From the NCBI GenBank assembly GCA_029260015.1, contig JAJDEB010000001.1, positions 1 through 64,000 on the forward strand: DNA of 64,000 nt. Direction: 5' to 3'. The notes beneath the pieces were generated by a model that was given only the letters and a program-made list of their open reading frames with translations, did not search any database and was not told where the DNA came from. The position numbers were made by a program, and so were the translations under genes. The stretch's first letter is position 1. The number at the start of each line of letters is the position of its first letter. Origin of the DNA: Phycisphaerae bacterium. Its GTDB lineage: Bacteria; Planctomycetota; Phycisphaerae; UBA1845. Positions 19,999 through 33,200 of this stretch are shown piece after piece.

Positions 19999-20044
19999 CT
20001 AGCGTATCCTTTAGATTCATGGGAGACCTTGATTCCCTGCGGCA

Positions 20045-20233
20045 TTAACGACAACAAGAGTCTTCTTCAAAGAAGCGAGTGTTATCAATCCTGGAAATCT
20101 GCCCACACTTGGCCAACGTGCTAGTCGCGCACTCACCAAGCATCTCATTACATGCTCGCAACTTACCATCAGCCGATTGTACACAACCTCCTCCTAACAC
20201 AAAAGCAAACAGCTCAAGATAAGTTTGATTCAC
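20045..20233 (-). CDS. Short Cys-containing protein
   Basis: This 62-residue protein starts at GTG, overlapping the stop of the preceding membrane-protein gene (GTGA). That overlap is the main reason to believe it. The N-terminus is weakly hydrophobic (LELFAFVLGGGC) with a lipobox-like Cys, and four further Cys residues end in DSCC. It could be a tiny lipoprotein or the tail of a decayed gene. Function is unknown. Confidence 0.4.
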   Translation of the reverse strand: MNQTYLELFAFVLGGGCVQSADGKLRACNEMLGECATSTLAKCGQISRIDNTRFFEEDSCCR

Positions 20234-20592
20234 TCTCGATCAACGCTAAAAGTCTCACCGCAACATGGCGACCTCTTGGCACTCAACATTCTCTCAATGT
20301 CTCGATATTGCAACACGCAACCGCAATTGCTACACTCCCACCAAATGCTTTTCTTCACCTTCAGAATTCTCCAAATCCCCAAATAGACATTTACGAGTAG
20401 CAATCCCGCAATCCATGCAAATGCAAAAACCATCTCGCGTGTATACGTTAGCCCTTTCAACTCGCCTTGAATGAATAAGGGAGCCGCCAGTAATGCAAAG
20501 AAACAGGCACTAAATACCGCGATCGCATTAGCTCGGCGCCTCCTGACCTTCTGCCAACGTTCAACCAATTCCCGATCATACAAAACAATCAC
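20230..20592 (-). CDS. Membrane protein with C-terminal zinc-ribbon motif
   Basis: This 120-residue protein has two hydrophobic helices (about 22-41 and 55-75). A short C-terminal segment has CSNCGC and later SPCCGE, a four-cysteine zinc ribbon. It is in the small-gene cluster downstream of the RHS toxin gene and overlaps the next gene by 4 bp. It may be a cargo or immunity gene. The family is unknown. Confidence 0.55.
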   Translation of the reverse strand: MIVLYDRELVERWQKVRRRRANAIAVFSACFFALLAAPLFIQGELKGLTYTREMVFAFAWIAGLLLVNVYLGIWRILKVKKSIWWECSNCGCVLQYRDIERMLSAKRSPCCGETFSVDRE

Positions 20593-20664
20593 TACTTCCC
20601 TCTTTGCTCGGCCATCGACGTGCGCAATCTCTTACTTAAAGCCCCGCAAACGCTCCAAGACGCT

Positions 20665-20960
20665 CTATGGTCTTGACAAACGACGAGTATCCAACTCCCA
20701 AGATAGTAGATTGCCACCATCCTGGAAACGACTCAATCTGTTCGGATACGTCGTCGAGGCCCGGTCGCCCACCGGATCGTAACCGTAGCCAGTAAAGGTT
20801 GTGTCGCCATCGTCCGAAATGCTACTGAGTCGGTTCAAGGCGTCGTCACGATAAGTCATATCGGTCGAATCGCCCGACCCACCGCCATACGGTACATGTT
20901 AAATCGTCAGCGTTCGTGAGTTGCCGTCGGCATAGGCATGCATCACCGAATAATCCGTTA
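20665..20960 (-). pseudogene. Orphan RHS-repeat remnant
   Basis: The minus-strand frame reads RHS-core sequence with an in-frame TAA: NSRTLTI-stop-HVPYGGGSGD, then YRDDALNRLSSISDDGD and DRASTTYPN. It aligns with the giant protein's NTRTLEI...YRYDVLNRLSTVSDDND...NRATTTYPN, with substitutions throughout. It is therefore a diverged, truncated copy of that core and not a continuation. Such displaced pieces are typical of RHS loci that exchange C-terminal tips by recombination. Confidence 0.75.
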
Positions 20961-21017
20961 CCTTGTATGTTGGACAATTTGACTTCGGCCAGCAATTTAT
21001 GCTACAGCGATCAATCG

Positions 21018-21296
21018 TCAATGGCCTAAATCTCGGCGGTCACAATCCGGCTCCTCTTCGCTATATATTTGCCACATACCTTCACATTGGTATCTTGGGC
21101 CGTATTCGAGCAACGCTCTTTCAAAAATGGCTGTCTTTTCATCCTTCTCAAGAATAAGCGCGAGTAAGTATTCCAGTTCATCGAGCGCCAGCGCTATGCG
21201 CTCGTGATCCTCCCTTTCATATGCAAACTGCCGAATCCCAATTATGCCTAGATGCACTGCCCGCAGGGCCCTAACACGCTTTTCTTCGACTATCAT
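21018..21296 (-). CDS. Candidate immunity protein for the RHS toxin
   Basis: This 92-residue soluble, mostly helical protein (EREDHERIALALDELEYLLALILEKDE) has its ATG 2 nt after the RHS stop codon. A small gene directly after an RHS C-terminal tip is, by family rule, normally the cognate immunity gene. The protein has no membrane segment, so it would act in the cytoplasm. I do not recognise the family, and the toxin activity is also unidentified. Confidence 0.65.
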   Translation of the reverse strand: MIVEEKRVRALRAVHLGIIGIRQFAYEREDHERIALALDELEYLLALILEKDEKTAIFERALLEYGPRYQCEGMWQIYSEEEPDCDRRDLGH

Positions 21297-21298
21297 GA

Positions 21299-24200
21299 TT
21301 AACCATCACCTTGCAAATCTAGTGTAATGTCAGCAATCGTGGTTCCATTGCCCCCCTCAGATATCCTGATATTTGGAAGGACGTCAGCATCAGCATCGAA
21401 TATTCGCTGGAGCCTATCCTGACGATCCGGCGTGTCCACAAGGATTTTCTGCTTTGGAGAGCGCAGATCGTCAATGTCGACTTCAACATTTTCTCGAATA
21501 ACAGTATCGCTGTTGTCGACTATGTCTGCCCTAATTTTGCTTTTTCCTTTCTTCTTTGCAGCAAACGAGCGCCTGACTCCGTTCCGGATTTGATACCGGC
21601 CCATATTTCCCTTCGGACCCTTGCCCCGTGCGGCAAGTGTTTGAAATAACGTTAGCGCCAGAATGATAGTCAGCAGCGTTGCTTCTAGCGCAGATTCGGC
21701 GTGAAGTATCGCATCAATCCCAAAACCGATTTCGCCAACGATGGCAAACGCAGCAAAAAGAGTGAGGCCGACTGTGTATAAAAATGTTGCGATCGCCGAA
21801 AACCCAAGAACAACTCCCAAGGCACCCACGGTGAAAGCAAATATTGTAGCTTGTGCAATGCCTACAAGAATGCCTTTAACAATACCTCGAAACCCACCAT
21901 TGATTCCGTCGAGGACAGAATTAACTACTATTCCAGTGATCGCCGCGACTGTCACGGCTCCAGATAAAGTCCACGTATTGCCTGATGGATCGATACGATC
22001 GACCGGGCTATTTCCAGTATAAAGATACTTATGCAATGTGACTGGGTCCGATTCGACGCCACCAAACGAGTCTCGGCTCACAAACGTCCCCACACCCTGA
22101 TCGTAGTACCTCGCCCTTAGGTAATACAGCCCTGTAGTCGCATCGAATTGCTCACCCGAGTAGCGATAGGCGTTGTCGGTCAGACTTTCGGTCTTGAGGT
22201 TATTCCCAAACGCATCGTAATTGTAGCGATCGGTTATTGCCACTGACGCCGGCGTGGCACTGTCATCGCTCAGCACCCTTGTCGACATTTGTCCGTCGTA
22301 GTGGTAATAGCGGGTATCGAATCCGCTGCTTCCGTCCGGCCTTTTCTGGCTGATGAGGTCATCTCCGTAGGTGTAACTGACCAACAGGCTGCCGTCGCTT
22401 GCGTCGCGTTCTTCTAGCACCTGAGCGTATTGACGATTCTTGTCCGTGGTATACAGAATCGTCTTTCCGGCGGTGGTCTTGCTAGAGCGGATGCCGTCGG
22501 CATCGTAAGTGTAGGCGGCGGAGGCGGCGTGATTCTGCGTTCCGCCAACCGACTTGCGATAGGCGGCTAATCGGTTTTCGGCGTCGAAGATGAATGTTTC
22601 GATCGTTTCGACGCTGTCTTTAGTCGTGGTACGACCGGTCTGGTTGCCGTTGGCGTCGTAGTCGTAAGTGACTTGCGAGCCCGCTAGCTGGGCCTGTGTG
22701 CAGTCTAGCGAGATGCCGGCTGCGATTGCTGCTTGGGCGCGCAGTGCTTCTGTGGTGAACGCATCGACCGTTTGCGGATCTACGGCCATCAACGGAACGA
22801 AGAACGCTGCGATACACGCCGTGCGGATGCGCTGCCGCCGCGCCCGTCGACCCAGCCGCCGGCCGTACGGCATCAGCAGCGGTGCGAAGAATGCTGACAA
22901 CGTGACAGTCGCAAAGCCCATCACAAACCACCGCGTCCAACCCTTGGGACGACGGCCATAATAATCGTTGAACCGGGCCTGCGCCACCACCGAAATCGGA
23001 TTGACCACGGTTGATGACGACTCCAGCCGGTCGTTGTCGTCGTAGACGTAGGTTGTGACGGCTTTGGTGATGCACGGACCGGCTGGATCAAGGTCGGTGT
23101 TGCGAACCGTCATCGTTTCGCGGTTGCCCACGGCGTCATAGGTGTACTCAATGCTGCGACTAATCGTACCGTCATCTTCGGTGATGATTTCGCGGGTAAG
23201 GCGATACAAGGCGTCGTATTTGTACTCAACGTTGCGGTCTTTGTCCTGATTCGCAGCATCGTGACTGTCAATCACGTTGGTTCTGTTACCGGCGTCAGTG
23301 ACCGTGTACACATACTCTGCAAATGGTTCCGCAGAACCACCCGCATCGCGCTTGTTCGTCAGGCTCAACAACCGATTCAAGTCGTCATAAGCGTAAGCGG
23401 CTTGAGTCTGATTGGGATAGGTCGTTGTGGCCCGATTACCCACGTTTTCGTACGTATACGTGGTGAAGCTTGCGTCGTTGTCGTCGGAGACGGTGGACAG
23501 GCGATTCAGCACGTCGTATCGGTATTTGACGAAGGTGCTGGTATCGGGGGATTCTCCGCCTGGCCCGGGTGCAAGGGATTGGATCTCCAACGTCCGCGTG
23601 TTCTGCGCATCGTCGCTGTAGTTGTAAAGGATATTTTCACGTGCACCTTTGCTTTCTCTGACCAACCGACCGCGATCGTCGTAAACAAACTCATCTCGGC
23701 CGGCCTTTGTTCGCTGACCACCGTCTGAATACTCATACTCCACGATCGGAGAGCGACCGACGAATGACGAATCGAGCCAATTACCATCCTTCTCGATGCG
23801 AATCATCAACTCACCCGCTTCTAATGCTTCCAGATGACCAGAGGGTGCTGCCCAGGATATCGAGAACTCGCCAGTTTCGGTGATTTGCTGTGAAAGTATC
23901 TGCTCTGGAACAGTCGGTTTCTCAATGCTGATCGTGTACGGCGGGGCAAGATTGTGATTTCCTGAAATCGCGATGTCGCCGAGCGCGCCTTGGGCCGTCG
24001 CGGCGAAAACAAAATCGACGGTGCCGCTGACCGCTTGCCCACCGCCAGATCCGCCGGCAGTGGTCCCATTCCAATCCGTTCCGAACTTGGTAAACGGCAG
24101 AATTTTCTTGGTCATGCGGTTCGTGATCGGATCGTATTCAAATCGCGTGATCTGACCGATGAAATCAGTATGGGCGGTCATATTGCCGATGTCGTCGTAT

Positions 24201-27200
24201 TCAAACGTTTCGACAAGATCGTCGGCTGGCAACTCGCGGTAGATCAAGCGCCCCGCGAGGTCGTAGGCCATCTTGGTTTCGCGACCGCGTGCGTCTCGCT
24301 GCAGGATGCGGCTGCCACTTGGAGAGTATTCGTATTCCGTTCTCTTCAGGTTTGCGTCAACAACGGCTGTCAGCCGACCGGCCTGATCGTACTCGTAGGA
24401 TGTCTTAACGCGATTCGCATCCCACTCGGCGGCTTTTCGACCGGCGATGTCGTACTCAACCTCAGTGTATGTCTGGTCGTGTTTGATGGTCTTGGTCTGT
24501 CGACCTGACTCGTCATACTCGAAGTACGTAAAGTGATTGTTCGCGTCTTCGACTTTGCTGAGTTGGCCGCCATTGTCGTAGTAGTACTTGGTTTCTTTGT
24601 TATCAGCGTTCTTAACAATTCTCAGTGGATTGTCGTTATCTTGCGCGTAAGTCGTGATCGTCTCGTTTTCGCGCTCGTCGCGCTGAATGTGAGCGCGCCC
24701 TAATTCGTCATAGACCGTCTCCGAGAAGGCCCAATCCGGTTCCTCGCCGCTCCAGGAACACGGGAATGCATCGCCACACGGCGACTCGGCACCTCCCGCT
24801 TTTCTGGGAACGTATGTGCGGACGACACGCCCCATACGATCGTACTCGGTCCAAGTCCAGTTGTTGTCGCGATCGCGGGTGGCGATACTTCGCGCTTCCG
24901 CGTCGTAGATGGATTCCGTTGAAGTTCCATCCGGGTATTCTGTGTAAGTCAGATTTCCGCGGGCGTCGTATTCATACCGGGTCGTACCGCTGACGGATGT
25001 GACGGTCTCCTGCTTTCCAATTCCGTTGTAAGTCGTCAGGGTTTCGTTTCCGAGTGGATCGATTGACCGCACCACTCGACCAAGTGCGTCGTAGAATGTT
25101 TTCGTTACAATCTCTTCGTCAGCAGTGCCATTCGGATTCCACGGCGCAGGCGTACGGGACGTGTGCATCTCCGTTTGCCTACCCAGCAAGTCGTTTATGT
25201 AAGTCGTGACGTTGCCAAGAATATCTTCCTGCTCAACGAGATAGCCGTAATCATCATAAGTCTGTTCAGTTCCCTGGCTCAGCGCATTTTCAGTCGATTT
25301 GACGTTGCCGTTTTCATCGTAAGTAAAATGCGTATAGGCGCCAGGCTCTGGCGACCGGATCCTCGTGAGGTTGCCGGTGGAGTCGTAATAATACTCAGTG
25401 ATGCGGCTTTTGGGATCGGTAATCGTTCGCGGTTGTTGGAATTCGTTGTAGGTGTATTCGGTAACATTGCCATCAATGTCTTGCGACAACACCGTGTTGT
25501 TGAACTCGTCGTACAGCGTGATCGTGTACAGCATCCGCATGTCTTCGCCATCGATGTTGACGACCGGATTCTCATCGTTGTCATTGTTTGGATAGTCCTC
25601 ATGCGGCGGGATATAGTCGTCCACCGAAACCGATTGAGGAAGAATCGTTCGAATGACGTTGTCATTGCCGTCGTGGATGTAGCGCGTCGTTAGAGATGTA
25701 TCCTCTCCGAAATCGACAACCTCTTCAGTGACATTTCCCTTATTGTTGTAAGTGTATTTTGACTTGATTCCGAGCCGATTCGTGATCGTCTCAGTGTTGT
25801 CATCAAGATTTCGGTCGTACGTTATCGCGTAACCTTCGGCGTCGATTGTTTTGATGAGTCTGCCATCATCGTCGTAAACGTTCTTGGCTACCTTGATACC
25901 GCGAGGATCGATGACGTCGATGAGCTTGCCTTCGAGATTGTAGACGAAACTTGTTTCGTTGTTTTCCTGATCGATGACGCTCGTCAGTTGTCCTTCATCA
26001 TTATACTTGTATATGATTCTATTCTGTTCTGGATCTATGATACGCGCAATGCGGCCGTTTCCGTCCCGCTCGAACTGCACACTCAAACCGCCACTGTGAA
26101 TAATCCCGTCATCACTAAATGATACGGTGTTTCCGTTACGGTCAGTGATTCGAACCAGCTTCAGCGGTGCAAGATACGTCAAACCCCGTTGAAAATCGTA
26201 GATAGCACCATCGGCGGCTGTGAGTCGATAGCCTTCGGGCTCCCACTCTCTTGGTGGCTGCTCGAGGCCATCCTCGATACCGATTCTCTCATCCTCCGGC
26301 CACCACAGGTCTGGCTTCGTGCCGATCAACACGAGTTCAGACGTGCCTGGAGAGGATCGACGGAATGTGACTTCGTGGACGGGTATGGAGGGACAAACTC
26401 CACCGGAACCAAGGAGTAATTGCGCGGCCGCATGCTCAATCTCCATTTCAAAGACTTCAGTGCGCCCGCCCGGCCAAGTGATAGTAACCGCGTGACTGCT
26501 TCCCGGTTCGATTTCGCAACTTGAAAAGCCGACGATATTGGTAACCCAGTTGGATTCCATTGTGCGCGACTCGCTCGCCGTTACGCTGGCGAGTTCAAGT
26601 TTCCAACCCTCTCCGAAATCGCCCTTGGTGGTAATCCTGCTGTCGTATGTGCGGACAACGGTAATCGGGATACCTGAAACCGGAACGTTGATGTCTTGGA
26701 AGGACATTGTGAAGTTGCCGACTTTGAGATTGCCTGCAATCGAGTAGGTCTGATCAAAGTGACGCGTTCGGCCGTAAGTGTCCCACGCTTGAAGGCGAAC
26801 GACATAGGTGCCGTTGGCCATGGTGGTCGGGTCGAGTACACCAAGTGCCGCTACTTGGCCCTTGGAGCCAGCCGGCTCATAGGACGTCACAAACTCATCG
26901 AATTCACTGTCTGGCGTGCCAACGGGCTTGTACGAAAGGGTGTATTTATAGAAATTCCCATCGGCAACATGATCGTTCGCCCAGCCACGAATTACGGTTT
27001 CGTCAGTCAATGTTCCTTGCTCGAAACCCGCTCCAGCACCAAGAGATTGACTCGGATTTGGACTGGTGATCATGACCTCTGGCGCTTCAGCATCGACGGA
27101 TGTTTGGAGAATGAAATCCGTCTTTCGTGTTGTGGATTTGCCAGACTCATCATTCGCGGTTACCTCTACGATGTATCGCCCTTCTGCAGTCAATGACAAT

Positions 27201-30200
27201 TGACTATGCGTTGCATCGCCATTCGCGTCTAGATCGACTGACGTATCGACGAGAATCGTGTCGTCCGGCTGAATAATCTTAAGGTCAACTGCCGGGCTCA
27301 TGACAGGCAATAACTGAACATCGTCACGAGCGCTAATCAAAATTGTGGCTGTATTGTCAACAATAGGATTCTCTGCAACATTAACGGTCAAGTCTGGAGC
27401 GTAATGATCTCCATCAGCCAGCGAGTCAACCTTGATCGTAAATCGCTGCGTATCGGTTTCTTGCGCATCCCCCTGTGAACTCGCGACAATCTCGACGACG
27501 TAATCACCCACACTTGGAGGATCCCAAGTCAGAAGGCCATCATCGCCAACGTCTGCTGCGGGAGTTGTCTGCGGCGTCATCGACACCGAATAGTTAAACT
27601 CGTCTTCATCCGGATCGAAGACTTCGATTTGATATGTGTAAGGTTTTCCTTCAATGGCGCGAACTACAGGATGAGAAACAATGCGAAGCGGCGTGTTCCC
27701 TACAAGTTCCAACCGGAACTTCTGATCTGCCCAATAATCAAGATCGTCGCTGGCGCGCAGTACGACATCGTGCCAGCCAGCATCATCTTCTTCAGTCATC
27801 CACTCGACTTTGCCTTCTGTATCGGTTTCCTGTGAAACGGTCATCGCGTGATCCGGAGTACCCGGTATTGGCGAGAGAATCTCAAAATCAATTGGTGTAT
27901 CGTTTTCGGGATCACGGGCCTCGGCTAGGTAGGTGTACTTTCGACCTGCAACCGCACGCCGAATTGGTTCAGTAATGAATTGTGGAGGGTGATTTGCTCC
28001 ATCGTTCGATACTGTGATCGTAAAAGTCTGCTCGGCTGTTGCATCTGCCGAGTCTCTTACATTCACGCTGACGAGATAAGTTCCCAATGGCGTTGCCGGG
28101 TTCCAACTCAGCTTTGCTGGGGTGCTCGCAGTGTCAAGCGTCATTCCAGATGGCTTGATCACCAGTGCATCCCAAGTCAATGTATCTCCGTCTGGATCAA
28201 TAGCTTCTAATTCATAGGTGTATGGCTCATTCAATTCAGCAGTTTCAATCGGGGTGGACGTGATGCGGGGCGGATTGTTGGCGCAGTCATCAGATACGGT
28301 TATTTCAAAACTCTGTTCACCCGATGCACCGGCGCTGTCTGTCACTCGAATGCGGACTGGGACGTTGCCTTGAACTTGCCCTGACGGAACATTCCAGACA
28401 AGCAATCCACTTGCAAGCGAGTTGAAGGTCATTTCGTTTCCAGGCCCTTCGAGGACCTCGAATGTGTGCCAGTCACTTTGGTCCGGATCAACTATGCCCA
28501 CTGAATATTCGTAAACCGAATCAGGAATCGCACGAAGTATCGGCATCGAAGTGATTTCAGGTGCATGGTTGTTTCCATCGTCTGATACTGTGACACAAAA
28601 CTCTTGTTCATCCCATGCCGTGCCAGAGCCATCTGTCACGCGCACGCGGAAGCAATTGGCCCCCAATTGTCCAATTCGGGGAGCCCAAGCAATGACATTA
28701 CCACTTAAGACTGCACCCGCTGGCTTGTACTCCATTGAATACGTACACGACGAACAACTCGAGTCACCATCATCGTAAGCAGTAAGCGCGTATCCAAATG
28801 ACTGACCAACCTGAGCGGTCTCGGTCGGACTCGATGTGAATATGGGCGGGGTGTTGCCGGTCGCGACAACATCTAGATTAAATGCTTGCTCGACGAAGGC
28901 GTGGTGCTCATCTTCAATGCGGATCCGAATTGGATGGCGTCCTTGATCGGCTTCCGACGTCACCCACGTGAGCGTGTAGGAATTTGACTGTCCCACGGTC
29001 TCCACGGCAGCCAAGCCAACCGGATAGTCTTCCACAGAAAACTGAATATTGTCGCCGTCGTCATCCTCGTAGGTGACGACATACTCGAAAGTCGCTTCAA
29101 AAATAACCGATGTCGTTGGACTACTGGTGAACTCTGGAAGCCGGTTCAATTGGCTCGGCGAAGTATCTTGCGGTGACACTGCCACCGAATATCCCTGCTC
29201 GTCATACGCTCCATGGCTATCGGTTACGCGCAGATTAAACCTCGCGACTCCCTCTTGTTCCTTTTGGGGAACCCATGTCAACAAGCCAGTGAAACGGTCA
29301 AGTTCGGCACTTGCAGGACTCTCAAGCAGCGTGAATTCATGGGAATCGCCGTAGTCTGGATCGTGGAATTTCACCTGATATGCATAATTCTCATCGACTT
29401 CCGCTTCCTTAGGAGGGGATGGAAATGCTTTGATTACAGGTGGACTGTTCCCACCGCCATGTGTCACGGTTACATCAAACTGAACCACCACTTCGGGATA
29501 TGCGGAATCCTTGACACTGAATTGGATCGGGTGCGTGCCAATCTGCGCGTCAGAAGGCGTCCAAAGGATTGATCGGTGCGGTTCTGTTGTATTCTCAATC
29601 ATCAGGCCAACAGGCGGCGGAATGAGCACACCGCCAACATCACGCGGCTCTAGTGAGTAGGTCATTGACTCGGGCGGCGACTCGCCTAGGCCGGGGTCGA
29701 TCACGGTGACTTGCAATTCGAATAATTCGCCTACGGGTGCTGCTGGAACCGGATCCTCAATGTTTACGATCGGCGGAACCGGGCCAATGTTGTCCAATAC
29801 GAATATCGGATACCTGAGATAGTCAAAGAGGCCGTCTGCATCTGTAAACTGAACTTCGATCACGAAACCATTGCCTATTTGCGAAGCGTCGGGCACCCAG
29901 GTAATCACGCCATTGGGTTGGGTCGATCCCGAAAAATCTGGCAAAGTCATCGTTGGGACGGCGCTGCCGTCAAGATTCTCAATGTCAATAAAGTACTCAA
30001 GGTCAGGATTGTCGCCTGCATCATGATCAATATCATCGACTAGGACATTTTGCGAATACGACTCCCCCTCAAACGCATAATGCTTGATCGGTTCCTCCAG
30101 CGAAATCGATGGTACGCTCACCAATCCGGGAGGATTGGGCGCTCGATTCACATACAAATCGTAAGCTTGCACGGCCGGATTGTCATTTACGTCCGTAACG

Positions 30201-33200
30201 ATCACGATGACTTGGAAAGGCGACTCTTCCAGATCGGAGCCCGAAGCTTGCCATGTTATCTTGCCCGTTCCGCCGTCAATTCCAAAACCGTTGTCGAATG
30301 GAATAACCTCAGCGGTATATGAGACACCAGGGCCATCCAAAGAGTCTGGATCATGCGCTACGACCTGGTAGATATATTGCTGCCCCACGATCGTTCCATA
30401 GACGGGGCTCGAATCAATCACCGGAGGTACATCGACCGCAATCACATTCAACAAAACCTCTTCCTCATCAAACGCGTCGGCCGTATCACGCACTCGAATT
30501 CCAAAGTCGTTTGATTCGGATGCCGCTGTTTGACTTGGAATCCATGTCACAATACCGGTCAACGCACCAACGGTCATCCCGTCAGGTTCGTCGAAAATCT
30601 CATAACGGAGTTCATCGCCGTCTGGATCCGACGCTTCTATCTGATAGACAAACGGATCACCTTCTTCAACAGTTGCAGAAAGTCCAGAGTGTATCACAGG
30701 CCTTCCGTTTCGGTCTTGGACATCCAATCGAAATACAGTTGAATCGCTGCATCGCAGTGCGGAAGACGTCACCTCCGGGTCTATATCTTCAGACGTCGAA
30801 ACAGTAACTTTGACGAGATAGAATCCGTGATCAGTGTACGAAGGCGTCCATTGAATTAGGCCTTCCCCATTGATCGTCATTCCCGCTGGCGCATTGGAAA
30901 GTTGATAGAATGCCTCGTCTCCTTCTGCGATTTCGACATCCGCCGCAGCAACAAACGGGAGGCCTTCAGAAGCCGTCTTATCATCTATATGGGTAATAAC
31001 AGGCGGAAATTCACAATCACTGACATAAACGGTGAACACCTGTTCGGCCACAAGGCTCTGATCCGCATCGTCGTCCGTCACCACAACATGGAATGTCGCT
31101 TGATCAAATGTTCCCGTATCGGTCCATTCTAGTTCTGCGACGCGCTCGTTGCCCACTTGAGTCTGCGGTGTTAGCGTCATGCTTATGTCACCGGGAATTG
31201 ACGTCACTTCAATCGTAAGACCATCCCCGTCGAGATCGGCGGCCACGATTGTGTACTCAAAGTTCACTCCACTCTTAACCAAAGTTTCTGGTTCACTATC
31301 GATTCGAGGTGCCTGATTCACTTTCAGAATCGTCAACCCAAGCGTATGCTCAGCGAAACTCCCCGCGTATCCATCGAGCGCTCGAATTTTGATCATGTAC
31401 GGATTGCCGACCGGTGAAGCATCCGATTCACCAGGAATCCATCGAATGACACCCGTCGTTGGCTCGATAGACATTCCACTTGGCGCAGTACCATCAACCA
31501 ACTCATAGTAAACTGAATCACCATCAGGATCTTCCGCCCGAATCAAGCTCTCGTAGAGCTGGCCCTCGGTGCCGATCGACTTCGGTAGAATTGTAAAGAC
31601 TGGCTCACGCTGAGGCGCGAACGGCACCGCCTCAAATGAAAGTGCGTCCATAGCGCCTTCGCCCAAACTCCACACAAGAGTAACTGCTGGAGTTGATGCG
31701 CCAGGAACCAGTTTCGCCGGTCCAGGTATTTCAATGTGTGGTTCACCCGCGAGATCAGGTATGGGCCCGGAAACATCAAGATCAGCAGCAAGATCCGCAC
31801 CATCAGGTGCCACGTTGTTAAATCGAATGTAGTAAGGACCACTGACTGTCGTCTCGCCCACGTTGACCAAAGAAACATCAAATCGTTGCGTGACTTCGTT
31901 GCCTTCTTCAATTGGGTCGTATGAGAACAATGCCGCGCTGGCAGTCAAGACATCGGCTTTGTTGAAGAGGGCCGGCCCCGCGCTCACTGCGACTTGAAGG
32001 AGCCCAATTAATGTGTCGTCATCGCTATCGACAGCCTGAGCACCAACCCAATAGGCGCCGGCCGTGTCCCAACTTGTGCACTGCGCCGCACCATGGATAT
32101 CGACTTCGGCCACAAATTCTTCGACCGTAACACCATCCCCTGCCACATCAACATCAAAGTCCCAATTGAAGTCGACGATGGGATCACATGCACTGTTGCT
32201 CCCGGCACTAAAGCAAACGGTTTGCCCCACCAACACGTTTTCTGGCCCAATCACCGATGTTGCTTCTGGCGCAAGGTCGAGAATTCGAATGGAGGAAACT
32301 GCTTCGGCGTTTGTCTCGTTTTCATCTGTGATTCTTAGCGCGACATTAAAGTCTGAACAATCCGCACCTCCACAATCAACTTGCGTGTCGGTGACCCACG
32401 CGTAATCAAAGGATTCTCCAATCGAGTCGATCGCATCGAAGGGCATCGAATCAGGGCTCGTCAGATCCCACTCTGAGAACAGTATTCCCGAACCAGCGGC
32501 GGAAGAGGACTCTTCACTTGTCACGGTCACAATTGTGCACTCATTTGTTTCCGTAATCGCCCCTTGGCCATCCTTGAAGATGATCAACGCCTCGATAGGG
32601 GCAGCAATATTGATCGGAATGACCGCGCGATTCCCCTTCATGTCGTAGACATACAAATCTCCACTGGCCCCAAACTCATCATCAATACGCTGTATTCGAA
32701 AAGTTCGGTCATTCTCGTTGCCACTCACGTAAGTCATATTTAAGATTTCTAGATTGACCCAGCCCTCCGCCTTGAAGAAGTACCAGAGGCCGGTGTCAAT
32801 ATCGAGAAACCCGCTGTCGTTGACATCCTCATCTAACTGGCCGTCGTCATCCAAAGTCCAATTGCCATTTGTATCTTCCGAACGCAACTCCTTCGCCCAA
32901 CAATCAAAGGCAGAGTCACCATTAGGTGTGCATCCAACCTCAGGTGCCTCCATGTCGACCAAATGCTCGAATAATACATTTGTGTTGTATAGATTCGTAT
33001 CATCTACTGCAGTCGCGAAAACAGTAACACTATGCCCCCGCTCTTGAGAAGTTGATTCGACTATGTGGGTGCCAGGAGTGAGGTGTACCCATGCCGAGTA
33101 CCAATCGGTGTCGACCCCACCAAACGAGGCACGAACGAATTCCTGAGTAGAAAGCGCTTGCCCGTCCAGAAAAACATTGGTTGAACCAGTAGCCGGCACG

